DNA from: CBDCYS01 sp965226245
GTDB taxonomy: Bacteria > Acidobacteriota > Terriglobia > Bryobacterales > UBA6623
Reading direction: 5' to 3'
Assembly (NCBI GenBank): GCA_965226245.1
Contig: CBDDCL010000015.1
Coordinates: forward strand, 2,418,001 to 2,482,000
Length of the DNA: 64,000 bases
How positions within the stretch are numbered: position 1 is the stretch's first letter; every line of letters begins with the position of its first letter. The translations under genes and the position numbers were made by a program. The notes under the pieces were generated by a model. That model was not told the DNA's origin, did no database searches, and saw only the letters and a list, made by a program, of their open reading frames with translations. Below are positions 1 to 8,820 of this stretch, in pieces.

Positions 1-2
1 CG

Positions 3-533
3 CTTACCGGAGATTTCGGACGCAAATGTCTCATTACCCGCCGCCTGCTAGAAAAAGGCGTCCGCTTTGTCCAGCTCTATTCCGGCGGCGGGCACATCGA
101 AGACACTTGGGATGGCCACACCGACTGCATCTCGAACCACAAGCTCCATGCGGGCGAAACCGACCAGCCCATCGCCGCGCTGATCGATGACCTGAAACGC
201 ACCGGGCTGTGGGAAGAGACGCTGCTCGTTTGGGGCGGCGAGTTCGGCCGCACTCCTACCAGCGAGGGAATCGGCAAGCCAGGCAGAGATCATAATATAC
301 ACGGGTTCTCTATGTGGCTGGCCGGGGCGGGAGTCAAAGGCGGACAGGCGATCGGCGCCACCGACGAGCTGGGCTTTCTGGCGGTGGAAGATGTCCATCA
401 CGTCTCTGATTTACACGCCACGGTTCTTCATTTGATGGGGCTCGACCACACCAAGCTCACCTACTTCTACCAAGGCCTCGATCAGCGGCTAACGGGAACT
501 CGCGGCAACGTCATTGAGAAGGCATTGGTGTAG
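3..533 (+). CDS. DUF1501 family protein, C-terminal part
   Basis: The reading frame is open from the window edge to the stop at 531-533, giving about 176 residues. Recognisable DUF1501 features are the segment KGVRFVQLYSGGGHIEDTWD near the start, the GGEFGRTPTSEG motif and the HHVSDLHATVLHLMGLD segment near the end. DUF1501 proteins are alkaline-phosphatase-superfamily proteins, often Tat-exported and paired with DUF1549/DUF1553 cytochrome-like partners in Acidobacteria and Planctomycetes; their substrate is not settled. The N-terminus lies outside the window. The family call is from memory of these motifs. Confidence 0.85.
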   Translation, partial: LTGDFGRKCLITRRLLEKGVRFVQLYSGGGHIEDTWDGHTDCISNHKLHAGETDQPIAALIDDLKRTGLWEETLLVWGGEFGRTPTSEGIGKPGRDHNIHGFSMWLAGAGVKGGQAIGATDELGFLAVEDVHHVSDLHATVLHLMGLDHTKLTYFYQGLDQRLTGTRGNVIEKALV

Positions 534-585
534 TGTTCAGGAGCGCGTCATTCATGAGGCCGTACTTTGCCGAGCCCGGTGTTTG

Positions 586-2250
586 TTACGGCAGGAATAG
601 AATAGCCTTCGCGAGCGCAATCAAGGCGACGACCACGACGCAGGCCAGCGCGAGTCCGTTCAGATCGACCCGGAATCTGCGGTAGAACTGCCCCAATCCC
701 TTGCTGAGGCCAAGATTGAAGAGGTTGGCCACGAGCAAATCATGCCCCTCCTCGGTGATGGTCCTTTCTTCGCCGGTAGCTTCATCCAGATAGCTGCGCG
801 TGGCGAGGCGCTCGTAGAAGGGATCGAGCGCGGCCTTGTCTTCGGGTTTGGTGATCAGACTGAATGCGACCAGCGAGACAAAACCAACCAGGAGCGAAAT
901 TCCAAAATTCGCGGCTTCCCATCTGAGCAGAATGCCGAATTCCTGGTAGGTGAGATAAAAGAACAGAACACTCGACAGCAGCAGGCTGGCGAAAGCTCCG
1001 TAGCGGTTGGCTCGTCTCCAAGAAATCGCACCGAACATGCTGATCCCCATGAACGCCGCAATGGTTTCGGTAAACAGAAACGCCTCGAGCACGACGTCCA
1101 CGTAAAGGCCGAAAAGCACGCCCAGCGTGGTCACCGACACTCCGGCGAGGCGTCCCACGGTGAGGTAGTGATGGTCCGGGCGGTCCTTGGCAACGTAGCG
1201 GCGATAGAAATTCTGAGTGAACAGCGCGCCGCTGTCGACGGTAAAGGCCGAGCAAGTCGACATGTTCGCGGCGAGCACGCAGGCGATCATCAGGCCGACC
1301 GCCCCGGGGAACAGGAGCTCGCGGGTGGCATAACCGAAGGCATCCTCGCGGTCGGCCAGCGTGCCTCCATCCTGTGCCAGCATGACCACCACGATGAGGC
1401 CGACGAGGGCCCAGCCAATCGTGCAGAAGCGCTTAATGAAGTTTCCGTAGGCCATGCCGATTCGGCAGGTCCGTTCGTCCTTTCCCGTGCCGATGGCGGC
1501 CAGCATATGCGGCTGGGCGACGATTCCAATCAAGCCGTTGATCGTGAGCATCAAGATCGTGAAAACTCCCACATCACCCGGAGTGACCAGTGAAAGCATC
1601 TGCGGGTCAAGGCTCTCTCGGATACCCGTGAAACCGCCTACGCGCGCGAGCCCCAGCGGAATCAGCAGGAAAGATAGCGCGATGATGAAGAAACTTTGGA
1701 CAAAATCCGTATAGGCGGCCGCAACCAGCCCGCCCACCAAGCTGTAGGCGAGAAACGTGCCGGTCATGGCGATGACTACCATGTTGGGGGTGATCGCCTC
1801 TCCGGCGGCAACGCTGACGAGCTTGCCCGCGCCCTTCAGCATGGCTCCCATGTTGAAGGTGAAGTAAGACAGTGCAAATACCGTGTAGACGGCGCCCATC
1901 GCGTTTCCGTAGCGGTCTTCATAAACCTCGCCAATGGTCGTGCGGCGGGTGCGGCGAAAGATGGGCCCGAGGATCCAATAGAACGGAGTGATGAACAGAT
2001 TCTTCCACTGGTACCAAATAGCGGAGTAGCCGGACTGAAACACGGCCCCGGCAAGCGAGACCGGCATTTCCGCGTGCGTTCCCACGCCGAAAGCCTGCGC
2101 CAGGATAATCCAGACGCTGAAACCCCGGTTCCCAAGGAAGTAGTCGGCCGTCTTCTTGACCCCCCGCGATACGACTAAGCCGATCGCGACGATGCCGACG
2201 AAATAGACGAGGATGACAACCCAGTCAAGCCAGTGGAGCGTAATCGCCAT
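586..2250 (-). CDS. sodium:solute symporter (SSS family)
   Basis: A 554-residue polytopic membrane protein. I place the start at the ATG at 2250 (MAITLHWLDW), which gives a normal SSS first helix; a longer frame to 2355 adds a leader without membrane character. Many hydrophobic segments follow, with the SSS-like stretch YFLGNRGFSVWI near residue 40 and sodium-site-like small-residue helices (GVGTHAEMPVSLAGAVFQSG). The family imports organic solutes with Na+; the substrate cannot be read from sequence. It converges with the DUF1501 gene on the other strand across a gap of about 50 bp. Confidence 0.85.
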   Translation of the reverse strand: MAITLHWLDWVVILVYFVGIVAIGLVVSRGVKKTADYFLGNRGFSVWIILAQAFGVGTHAEMPVSLAGAVFQSGYSAIWYQWKNLFITPFYWILGPIFRRTRRTTIGEVYEDRYGNAMGAVYTVFALSYFTFNMGAMLKGAGKLVSVAAGEAITPNMVVIAMTGTFLAYSLVGGLVAAAYTDFVQSFFIIALSFLLIPLGLARVGGFTGIRESLDPQMLSLVTPGDVGVFTILMLTINGLIGIVAQPHMLAAIGTGKDERTCRIGMAYGNFIKRFCTIGWALVGLIVVVMLAQDGGTLADREDAFGYATRELLFPGAVGLMIACVLAANMSTCSAFTVDSGALFTQNFYRRYVAKDRPDHHYLTVGRLAGVSVTTLGVLFGLYVDVVLEAFLFTETIAAFMGISMFGAISWRRANRYGAFASLLLSSVLFFYLTYQEFGILLRWEAANFGISLLVGFVSLVAFSLITKPEDKAALDPFYERLATRSYLDEATGEERTITEEGHDLLVANLFNLGLSKGLGQFYRRFRVDLNGLALACVVVVALIALAKAILFLP

Positions 2251-2446
2251 GCAGATGGAGGGATGGTTGCCCATTATACGTGAGTCTGCTGACGGACCTC
2301 TGGCGATGCCGGAGAGTCCCAGAACAACGAGCCAGCAACGGCCGCCGGCGGTCACGAGCGCGATTGAAGCCTGTGCTCAGGGCGTTCAGTCCGGCGGTGT
2401 GATATCTTGCTAGGAAGGACTGCTTACTGAGCAGTTTTGGAGTTTT

Positions 2447-3187
2447 ATGAAGTGTTGTTTTTCACAGGGTGAAGTTCCGACTGACAAGCTCTTCGTCTTG
2501 TACTACCCGCCGACGATGGCTCATCAGAAATGGGAGAAGTCCGTCTACGCGGCGGCACGGGCTCGCGATGCGTTGCGCGTGACCGCGTCTCAGCTCCGAA
2601 AGTTCTTTGGAAATTACGTCGTGGGCAAGAAACTGCTTGCGGGTTTGGTCATCGGAGTGGCAGGACTTGTGATCTTCGCCCATTGGCTGCAAGGCGCAAG
2701 CGCATCCTGGGATGAGTTGGGCTTCTTCCGCAGGTATGTGCAACTGCTGGTGGCGTTGGCATTGGTCTCGTTTGGGTCCTTTCGTCTGCGCCGGTTTCTT
2801 CTAAGACTGCGTGCCTGGAGGCATAAGGGTCGTGAAACGGTTGGGAAGGAACTTCAGGAAATCGAGGAGCAGATCGCAAAAATGCCGGAGGATCCGACCG
2901 CTGAGCAGGCCGCGGTTGTGATGCGGCGCCAGTGCCCCGGCGTGGTGTCCGAGCTAGCCTTCGACGGGTCGTACTTCCATGCGTTCACCTACATGGATTT
3001 CGTGATGTTCCCGCAACTCAGGAATTCGGGCAGTCAAAAGGAACTCCCTGACAAGCACAGTCTGAACCGGGACGCCTACTACGTGGGCGATATTGTCTAT
3101 GATCACTGGCGGCTTTTTCACAAGGACGACCGGGATCTGGAGGACCCGCGTTTTGTCGGCAGCGGCGGCAAGCGCGGAGTTATTTAG
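2447..3187 (+). CDS. hypothetical membrane protein
   Basis: A 246-residue protein I do not recognise. Two hydrophobic segments (about residues 62-82 and 96-115) are followed by a short Arg-rich loop and a helix (VGKELQEIEEQIAKMP) that could be coiled coil. The remaining soluble C-terminal half has acidic and aromatic patches. A purine-rich ggag lies just before the ATG. It is probably anchored in the inner membrane with a cytoplasmic domain. Codon use looks like its neighbours, so it is probably a real gene. Confidence 0.55.
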   Translation: MKCCFSQGEVPTDKLFVLYYPPTMAHQKWEKSVYAAARARDALRVTASQLRKFFGNYVVGKKLLAGLVIGVAGLVIFAHWLQGASASWDELGFFRRYVQLLVALALVSFGSFRLRRFLLRLRAWRHKGRETVGKELQEIEEQIAKMPEDPTAEQAAVVMRRQCPGVVSELAFDGSYFHAFTYMDFVMFPQLRNSGSQKELPDKHSLNRDAYYVGDIVYDHWRLFHKDDRDLEDPRFVGSGGKRGVI

Positions 3188-3270
3188 GTTTGGCGGGGCG
3201 GGCCGACGCAGCAATATGCTCCGCGCTTACCCCGTTGGAGGGCGACTTAGTAAGACCGTTTGCATGCAGC

Positions 3271-3278
3271 AAGGAGGT
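3271..3278 (+). promoter_or_regulatory. ribosome binding site fixing the start of the MBL-fold gene
   Basis: The near-perfect Shine-Dalgarno aaggaggt lies 6 bases before the ATG at 3285. It picks this start over in-frame starts further upstream (to 3093), whose extra leader overlaps the preceding gene. Confidence 0.8.
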
Positions 3279-3284
3279 ACGGGA

Positions 3285-3992
3285 ATGAGGTTACGATTTG
3301 CGCTGGTATTGATTCCTTTCTTGACTTGGGCGGCCACCGATGTTGTCAAGACCAGCCAAGGAGATGTGAGCATTACTCCCATTCAACATGGGAGCGTCAT
3401 GCTCGAAATCGACGGGAAGATTTGGCACGTCGATCCATGGAGCCGCGCCGACTATTCTTCACGGCCGAAAGCGGATGTGATTCTGATCACAGACATTCAC
3501 GGGGACCACATGGACCCAAAGGCGATCGCGGCTCTCAGCAAGCCCACGACCGTGATCGTGGCGCCGAAGGCTGTTTCGGAGACCGTGACAAAAGCCAAGG
3601 TCGTGGCCAACGGTGAGAAAATTACCGTCAGTGGTGTGGAGATCGAAGCGGTCCCGATGTACAACCTCAAGAGAGGGCCTGAAGCCGGCAAGCTGTATCA
3701 CGACAAGGGGCGCGGCAACGGTTATGTCCTCAATGTAGGAAACAAGAGGATTTATTTTTCGGGAGACACGGAAGCCGTCCCGGAAATGAAAGCGCTGAAG
3801 GATATCGATGTGGCTTTCGTTTGCATGAATTTGCCCTATACGATGCCTCCCGAGGAAGCCGCGGACGGGGTGAAGGCCTTTGGGCCAAAGGTGGTTTATC
3901 CTTACCACTATCGGGGATCCGATCTGGACGTGTTTGTAAATGCACTCAAGAACGAACCAGGAATCGAGGTTCGGCTTCGGGAGTGGTATTGA
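3285..3992 (+). CDS. exported metallo-beta-lactamase-fold hydrolase (UlaG-like)
   Basis: A 235-residue protein with a signal peptide of about 16 residues (MRLRFALVLIPFLTWA). The fold is shown by GSVMLEIDGKIWHVDPW (first strands), the metal-site motif TDIHGDHMDP near residue 66, the ISGDTE-like FSGDTEAVPE near residue 155, and a late YPYHYRG histidine motif. This matches the L-ascorbate-6-phosphate-lactonase-like branch (beta-lactamase superfamily 2). The exported form suggests a periplasmic hydrolase of unknown substrate. The IS1595 element starts about 40 bp after the stop. Confidence 0.85.
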   Translation: MRLRFALVLIPFLTWAATDVVKTSQGDVSITPIQHGSVMLEIDGKIWHVDPWSRADYSSRPKADVILITDIHGDHMDPKAIAALSKPTTVIVAPKAVSETVTKAKVVANGEKITVSGVEIEAVPMYNLKRGPEAGKLYHDKGRGNGYVLNVGNKRIYFSGDTEAVPEMKALKDIDVAFVCMNLPYTMPPEEAADGVKAFGPKVVYPYHYRGSDLDVFVNALKNEPGIEVRLREWY

Positions 3993-4034
3993 GAAGGCCG
4001 GGCCCCAGCAAAAGCTCTCTGAGTTGTCACGAAG

Positions 4035-5061
4035 ATGGGGTATTTAGTTGACTCCAGTAGCCACTACATCTTGGGGGTGGGGGTGCCGGCCCTGGTGGCC
4101 TCGACCATTGTCTTATAGGGAGCAGGGTCGGCGGCGACCGCCTGCTGGAGGAGGCGATAGAAAAGTTTGCCGCGCGACCGTGAGGTCCGCCGGTTGAAGC
4201 GGAACGTGAACTCGTCCAGGTAGTAGTCCAAATACTCGTGACTGACAGCCCCCTGGTGGGTCCCCAACAGCCAGCGCTTTAGCAGAGAGGCGACACGATG
4301 GACTCTCGGCAGCAGCTTACTCGCCGATTGCCGCTTCCCGCGCAGCACGGTGACTTCATGGCGGTATCCTTTGTTCTCCAATCCCGCATAGCCTTCCCAG
4401 CCGTCGGTGTGCACGAGGCTGCCAGGTTGGATAGCTTCTTCGACAAAGGCTTCCAAGCTCGCCGCTGAGGCATCCGCGATCCGACGGAGCCGGATGCGAC
4501 CCATACCGCGCCCATCCTCCTCGGCAGCAACCGCAACTAACGCTTTGCCAACCATTTCGCGACCTCGGACGCCCTCTTCGACTCCGCCCACATACGTTTC
4601 GTCCACCTCCACCCGGCCGACCAGCCGATTGCGACCGGGGCGCACCATGGCGCGGCGGAACTTGTGCAGCCAGGTCCAGGCGGTTACATAGCTACCCAAA
4701 CCCAAGACCCGCTGCAACTCCAGCGCGCTGGCCCCGCCTTTTTGCGTTGTCACCCACCAAGCCGCCCGGAACCACAACGTCAAGGGCTTGCGGGTGTCCT
4801 GGAAAATCGTGCCCGCCGTCACCGAGGCCTGGTAACCGCAGTCGGCGCAGAGCAGCAGATTGCGTTTGCTGGCCCATGAGGACTGGATCCCACAGCGCGG
4901 GCACACGAACCCCTCCGGCCAGCGCAGCTTCAGCAGGTACTCCCGGCACGCCTCCTCGGTCGAGAATCGAGCTTCCAACTCGACGAGGTTTCGGGGGTAG
5001 TCCTCCTTCATGCCCCCAACCACAACATATTGTGGCTACTGGAGTCAACTAAATACCCCAT
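4035..5061 (-). mobile_element. IS1595-family element, copy 1 (1,027 bp)
   Basis: Ends are atggggtatttagttgactc and its inverted complement. The flanks carry gtcacgaa at 4026-4033 and 5062-5069, an 8-bp target duplication with one extra base on the left. It is the only copy in the window with the transposase on the minus strand. It sits between the MBL-fold gene and the last prophage tail gene, so it marks the left border of the prophage region. Confidence 0.93.
4064..5023 (-). CDS. IS1595-family (ISXO2-like) transposase, copy 1
   Basis: A 319-residue protein. An N-terminal zinc ribbon (CPRC near residue 41 and CADC near residue 58) is followed by the ISXO2-like DDE domain, with VDETYVGG carrying the first Asp and HTDGWEGY the second. 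The C-terminal HEYLDYYLDEFTFRFNRR block is typical of the family. The annotated start is a GTG (MVGGMKEDY); the ATG four codons later is equally likely. The protein is identical in copies 1, 2, 4, 5, 6 and 7. It catalyses cut-and-paste or copy-out transposition of its own element. Confidence 0.93.
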   Translation of the reverse strand: MVGGMKEDYPRNLVELEARFSTEEACREYLLKLRWPEGFVCPRCGIQSSWASKRNLLLCADCGYQASVTAGTIFQDTRKPLTLWFRAAWWVTTQKGGASALELQRVLGLGSYVTAWTWLHKFRRAMVRPGRNRLVGRVEVDETYVGGVEEGVRGREMVGKALVAVAAEEDGRGMGRIRLRRIADASAASLEAFVEEAIQPGSLVHTDGWEGYAGLENKGYRHEVTVLRGKRQSASKLLPRVHRVASLLKRWLLGTHQGAVSHEYLDYYLDEFTFRFNRRTSRSRGKLFYRLLQQAVAADPAPYKTMVEATRAGTPTPKM

Positions 5062-5117
5062 GTCACGAATTCGCCGGTCAGTTTCGAAAAACCACCTGAT
5101 CGGGCGGGAGTGAATAG

Positions 5118-5435
5118 TTAGTTTTCGAGAAACGTTACCCTGCGAATCCGGAAGCGCGCCGGGCGTTGTTCCGGGATGTTGATTCGAAGGATGTTCCGTT
5201 TGATAGTGTCCACCTTGCCGCTTTCCAGGCGCGCGTCGTAGAACTGGTTCAAGCGGACTCGCACTTCCGGCTCGTCTGGAACTAGGGCCGCCCTCAGGTG
5301 AGCGTTGTGTATCGGCAAGAGCACTGTGATCTCCCCTGCCTTATGGTCGACTGACAACACCTTGACACTGAGGCTCAACAAACATGGAGCGCAGGCCGCC
5401 GCCAGGACCAGCATTCGCAATAGTCGTTTTGCCAT
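5118..5435 (-). CDS. small secreted or lipoprotein-like phage-module protein
   Basis: A 105-residue protein with a hydrophobic N-terminal segment (MAKRLLRMLVLAAACAPCLL) that could be a signal peptide or lipobox, followed by a beta-rich, charged domain. No family recognised. It starts directly after the stop of the upstream gene and is the last gene of the long minus-strand prophage operon, so it may be a tail or host-interaction accessory. Confidence 0.5.
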   Translation of the reverse strand: MAKRLLRMLVLAAACAPCLLSLSVKVLSVDHKAGEITVLLPIHNAHLRAALVPDEPEVRVRLNQFYDARLESGKVDTIKRNILRINIPEQRPARFRIRRVTFLEN

Positions 5436-6107
5436 TTATGACTGTCCTTGGCGAGCCGAAGGCCCGGTCGACGCGGTCGACGCCGACGTACTTGAGGTCG
5501 ACATGGCAGTGGTGATATTAAGCTGCTTTATCACGTGCTGGTTCAGAATCCAGTGGTAAATGTCGAACCGCATTCGCAAGCGGCCCACATACATTGACAC
5601 TCCGCTATCTCGGAGACCGCGACCGGCTGTCCATAGATGCCCGAGCGCGGAAAGATCTCGCTCCAGTTTCAAATTGCGCTTGGTGCAAAACTCTCCGATT
5701 AGCCGGTCCGCCAAAACGAAGTGGGTAGAATCGTCAAGTAGTTCGTCGACAGAAAAGCCCCACCGGACGCAGTGAAAGCCCGCGACCAGTGTCGAACCGT
5801 GAAACGAGGCAAGCCGGCGAAGCAACGCTTCCCTCCCGGTGGCAGTTCCGAATGTTTCAAGATACCGCTCGAGATCTTGTCGCGGCGCGAGAGGCAGCGA
5901 AGACCGGTGACCTTCTAGCCGCCCAGAAAGCGCGCCATGAAGTGTCGGCGAGTAGAGGCAAGCTTTGCTGTATTCCCCCGAGCCATTCGCGGTGAGCGCC
6001 GCAAGCAGCGCGTGTTTCTCAAGGTCTCCGCGCGCCGCCCGATCGATATCACTCCGACACGAATCGTAGAGCGATTTCATCAAGCTGTAGTCAGTGTGGT
6101 TTCTCAT
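5436..6107 (-). CDS. hypothetical phage-module protein
   Basis: A 223-residue soluble protein without a recognised family. The C-terminus is low complexity (Ser/Thr/Ala-rich STSSTSASTASTGPSARQ). Spacing to its neighbours is 0-1 bases on both sides, so it is translationally coupled in the tail operon. Its position after the sheath-like tail protein suggests a tail-associated role. I cannot assign a function. Confidence 0.5.
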   Translation of the reverse strand: MRNHTDYSLMKSLYDSCRSDIDRAARGDLEKHALLAALTANGSGEYSKACLYSPTLHGALSGRLEGHRSSLPLAPRQDLERYLETFGTATGREALLRRLASFHGSTLVAGFHCVRWGFSVDELLDDSTHFVLADRLIGEFCTKRNLKLERDLSALGHLWTAGRGLRDSGVSMYVGRLRMRFDIYHWILNQHVIKQLNITTAMSTSSTSASTASTGPSARQGQS

Positions 6108-6108
6108 A

Positions 6109-8820
6109 CTACACGCGACCTAGGAATTGGGCCCGGCGGACGCCTTCATAAAGAGGAAGCGAATAGCCGATCATTGAGAATTGGTCAAATGCCCAAAAGA
6201 CAACCTCTGTTACTCCTTCTGACTTTGAGAGGCGGCGCTCCCAGTTCCAGGGTTCGGAGGCATTAAAGACTCCAACGAGATGAGCCGCCTGACTGAGCGG
6301 GAATCCTTTTTGTTGTGGAAACCGGATCGACTCAAGGGCTTTATTCATGTCTCTGGAACCGGTGTAGGTGAAGTTTTCGGTCTTCAGAACCTCAAGATTA
6401 CCGGAGGTCCAATCCGTATCGGGATAGTTCACGGCGCGGGTCAACAAATGATCGTTCACGTCGTGAGGGTAGAGGACTTGGAATTTTGTCTGCGGGTAAG
6501 CCGCAAGGACGAAACCGCGAATCGCCGAAGTGAAGCTTGCGATCAGGCCCGGCAGGAATGCTTTTTCCTCGGGGAATGGGTCGGGAGAGTCATCGTTGCT
6601 CGTGAAAACGTGGATAGCACGGCCATGCTGGTTTTGAAACTCGGTCTTTGTGTAGTCGTCGTAAAAGGTCATCCCGGAAGCGTTTGGGAAATACCACCAC
6701 TGAACCTCACCGAACTGAAGATAAGGCGTTGTCAACGCGTCGACCTGCAGTTGGGCCATCTCCAGGTAAACCTGCTTCCAGAAATCCAAGCTGGGCGGGG
6801 AGAAGTTGGTTTGTACGGCCGGTGTGTTGAGGAGCACCGGCGAGCCGTCAGGGTACCGTTGAGCGATTCCCGCCGCCAGCGAATCGTCAGCATGGGAAAG
6901 CTCCATGCTGAAGGCCGACACGCCACCAATGTTGTAGGTTTTCAGGGCCGCGAAATAGGCGCGATGCCAGTCACGCACGGCGCGATTCAAACGAGGCAGA
7001 GCGCTGGTATCGGTGATCCACTGCCCGTCTGTCCCGCCCGACAACGTGGACCCGCTGGCTATGGCTTGGAAGCTGCCGCTGGCCGGTGAGGCTGACAGAG
7101 TCAGATTATTGCCGGCCGTTCCCAGCATTCGCGCAAAGATGGTCAGCACATTGCCCGAAGCAGAGGCCCGAACGCCGGTTGAACCGTCGTTGATCAAAAA
7201 CTCGAAGGCTTTGGCAATGCTGTCATTCGTATCCGTACTCAAGGTAAGGCGGTTGAAGCTGCTTCCGTCGATAACAACCTGGACGTTTTGACTGAAAACC
7301 GGCGTACCTTGGAAAGTTACCGTTCCTTGGGAATACACGTTGCCAACGTTCGAGAGTTCGTAGAACAAGATCGCGCCGGCATAATGGTTTGCGCGACCCT
7401 TGAAACCCAACATCTCAAGGTTCCAGGCAACTCGTTCGGGAGGTAAGGCGAGCGAGTGATCGGTATCCCAATCGGTAGCGAGTGTTTCTTGTGCTCGCAC
7501 TGGTTGCACGTCAACGGCTGTGGCTTGGATCGCTTCCTCGACGTAATCGAAATAAAAAGAGTTGTCAGCCGAGCCGGCATTTGCACCAGTGAGCGTGGCT
7601 ACTACGGTATGCGGACCAGGAGTGCGAAGGCCGAGGTCGATTCGCGCGAGGAAGTCTTCAGCCGGCACGAACAGGTCAAAAACCTGAACCGGATCGCTGT
7701 CGACAACTACCGAAATGGCGCCGGCTTCAAAAGTGTATCGGGTCCCCAGAAAAAGCCTGTGACTGACCAGCGAGCTGTAACTTACGCTAACATCGGCGCC
7801 GACTTGGTTTGTTTTCTGGATCGTGCCGCCGGAGAAATTCCCCGGACTTTGTACCCATGTGCCCGAGTAAAGAGCGTTGCCGTTGTCTTCGAATCGACGA
7901 CTGCGTGGGGCAGCAATTTTGTACGCGCGATTCGTCCCAGTGACCGTCCAATTAGAGACTAGAACCTCAAACTCGCTTCTGGAGTACGCGCCTTGCTGGA
8001 TGGCAGCCGAGTAGGTCCAGCGCATTTTTCGGACGCTCTGTGCCGGAATGGGACTCCCTCCAATGTCTTGGAGATTCGAGAAGTTAAGATCAACTTGCCA
8101 CTCTGTTGGCGACTGGCCGCCGCTCATCGTTTGACTTGCCGGGGACCATGATTCCGACTGCGCGCCACTGACATTGGCAATGACTCCGAGGTTGTTTCCC
8201 TCTTCTCCAGATTTCAGATTGGTCAGGGTGATGGTTCCAGCCGCCCCGGAATGCTGGGATGAAACACTGCTGGACAAGGCATTGATGGTGTCGCTCAAGG
8301 TTTGCAGAACAGATGCGATCGTGTCACTGCTTAAAATGGTGTGAAAGTAGTGCTCATCCTGCCACGCCAGCTCAACGACGTCACCTGCCGTGAGCGTCCC
8401 TTGCAGAGAAAAGGTGGCTTGTGCGGAAACGAAGCTGCCCAGAGTCGCGGTCGCATTGTCGGAGAGCCGCACGCGGTACAACTGCTCCTGACCGCCGGCG
8501 TCTTCGGCCCAAATGCGGAGGTACGGCCAATCGACCGTTGGGAATAACGACGAGTCCATCAGAATACAGTTTGTTCGCTGCTCCCGATAGCTGAGCGTGA
8601 GTCCACTGAGGTCCCCATCCGGAAGGTTCCTTAACAGGGGGTGTTCGAAAACGTTGTGCTTGTTCCATTCAACAATCGCCCAGTCGAATTGTTGTCTCCA
8701 CGTTCCGGAAACGGTATAGCCACCGGAACTCGAGTTGCTGAACGCCGCGATTGCGGAGGGCCGAAAAAAGTAGCATTGCAGGTCACGGTCTGGCCGGAGT
8801 TTTTCAATCGTTTCAGGCAC
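6109..8820 (-). CDS. large tail protein, non-contractile tail sheath-like, TIM-barrel C-terminus
   Basis: A 903-residue protein with a GTG start overlapping the hub gene stop by 8 bases. The N-terminus (FFRPSAIAAFSNSSSGGYTV) and the mid-part with repeated Ser/Thr-rich beta segments resemble proteins I recall being annotated as non-contractile tail sheath proteins. There are two similar SGG-type repeats (MSGGQSP and STLSGGTDG). The C-terminal third (from about residue 600) has alternating helices and strands with glycosidase-like TIM-barrel features (FSMELSHADDS, GEVQWWYFPN, VVFWAFDQFS), as in the GTA TIM domain. It would act at the tail surface or tip. The family name is from memory. Confidence 0.65.
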   Translation of the reverse strand: MPETIEKLRPDRDLQCYFFRPSAIAAFSNSSSGGYTVSGTWRQQFDWAIVEWNKHNVFEHPLLRNLPDGDLSGLTLSYREQRTNCILMDSSLFPTVDWPYLRIWAEDAGGQEQLYRVRLSDNATATLGSFVSAQATFSLQGTLTAGDVVELAWQDEHYFHTILSSDTIASVLQTLSDTINALSSSVSSQHSGAAGTITLTNLKSGEEGNNLGVIANVSGAQSESWSPASQTMSGGQSPTEWQVDLNFSNLQDIGGSPIPAQSVRKMRWTYSAAIQQGAYSRSEFEVLVSNWTVTGTNRAYKIAAPRSRRFEDNGNALYSGTWVQSPGNFSGGTIQKTNQVGADVSVSYSSLVSHRLFLGTRYTFEAGAISVVVDSDPVQVFDLFVPAEDFLARIDLGLRTPGPHTVVATLTGANAGSADNSFYFDYVEEAIQATAVDVQPVRAQETLATDWDTDHSLALPPERVAWNLEMLGFKGRANHYAGAILFYELSNVGNVYSQGTVTFQGTPVFSQNVQVVIDGSSFNRLTLSTDTNDSIAKAFEFLINDGSTGVRASASGNVLTIFARMLGTAGNNLTLSASPASGSFQAIASGSTLSGGTDGQWITDTSALPRLNRAVRDWHRAYFAALKTYNIGGVSAFSMELSHADDSLAAGIAQRYPDGSPVLLNTPAVQTNFSPPSLDFWKQVYLEMAQLQVDALTTPYLQFGEVQWWYFPNASGMTFYDDYTKTEFQNQHGRAIHVFTSNDDSPDPFPEEKAFLPGLIASFTSAIRGFVLAAYPQTKFQVLYPHDVNDHLLTRAVNYPDTDWTSGNLEVLKTENFTYTGSRDMNKALESIRFPQQKGFPLSQAAHLVGVFNASEPWNWERRLSKSEGVTEVVFWAFDQFSMIGYSLPLYEGVRRAQFLGRV

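Noticed and set aside
742..1593. 283-residue plus-strand ORF opposite the symporter gene
   Set aside because: It is an antisense shadow of the symporter with no family likeness, and the minus-strand frame has clear membrane-protein composition.
5070..5117. Left attachment site of the prophage
   Set aside because: I looked for a copy of the tRNA-Arg 3' end here and found none longer than a few bases.
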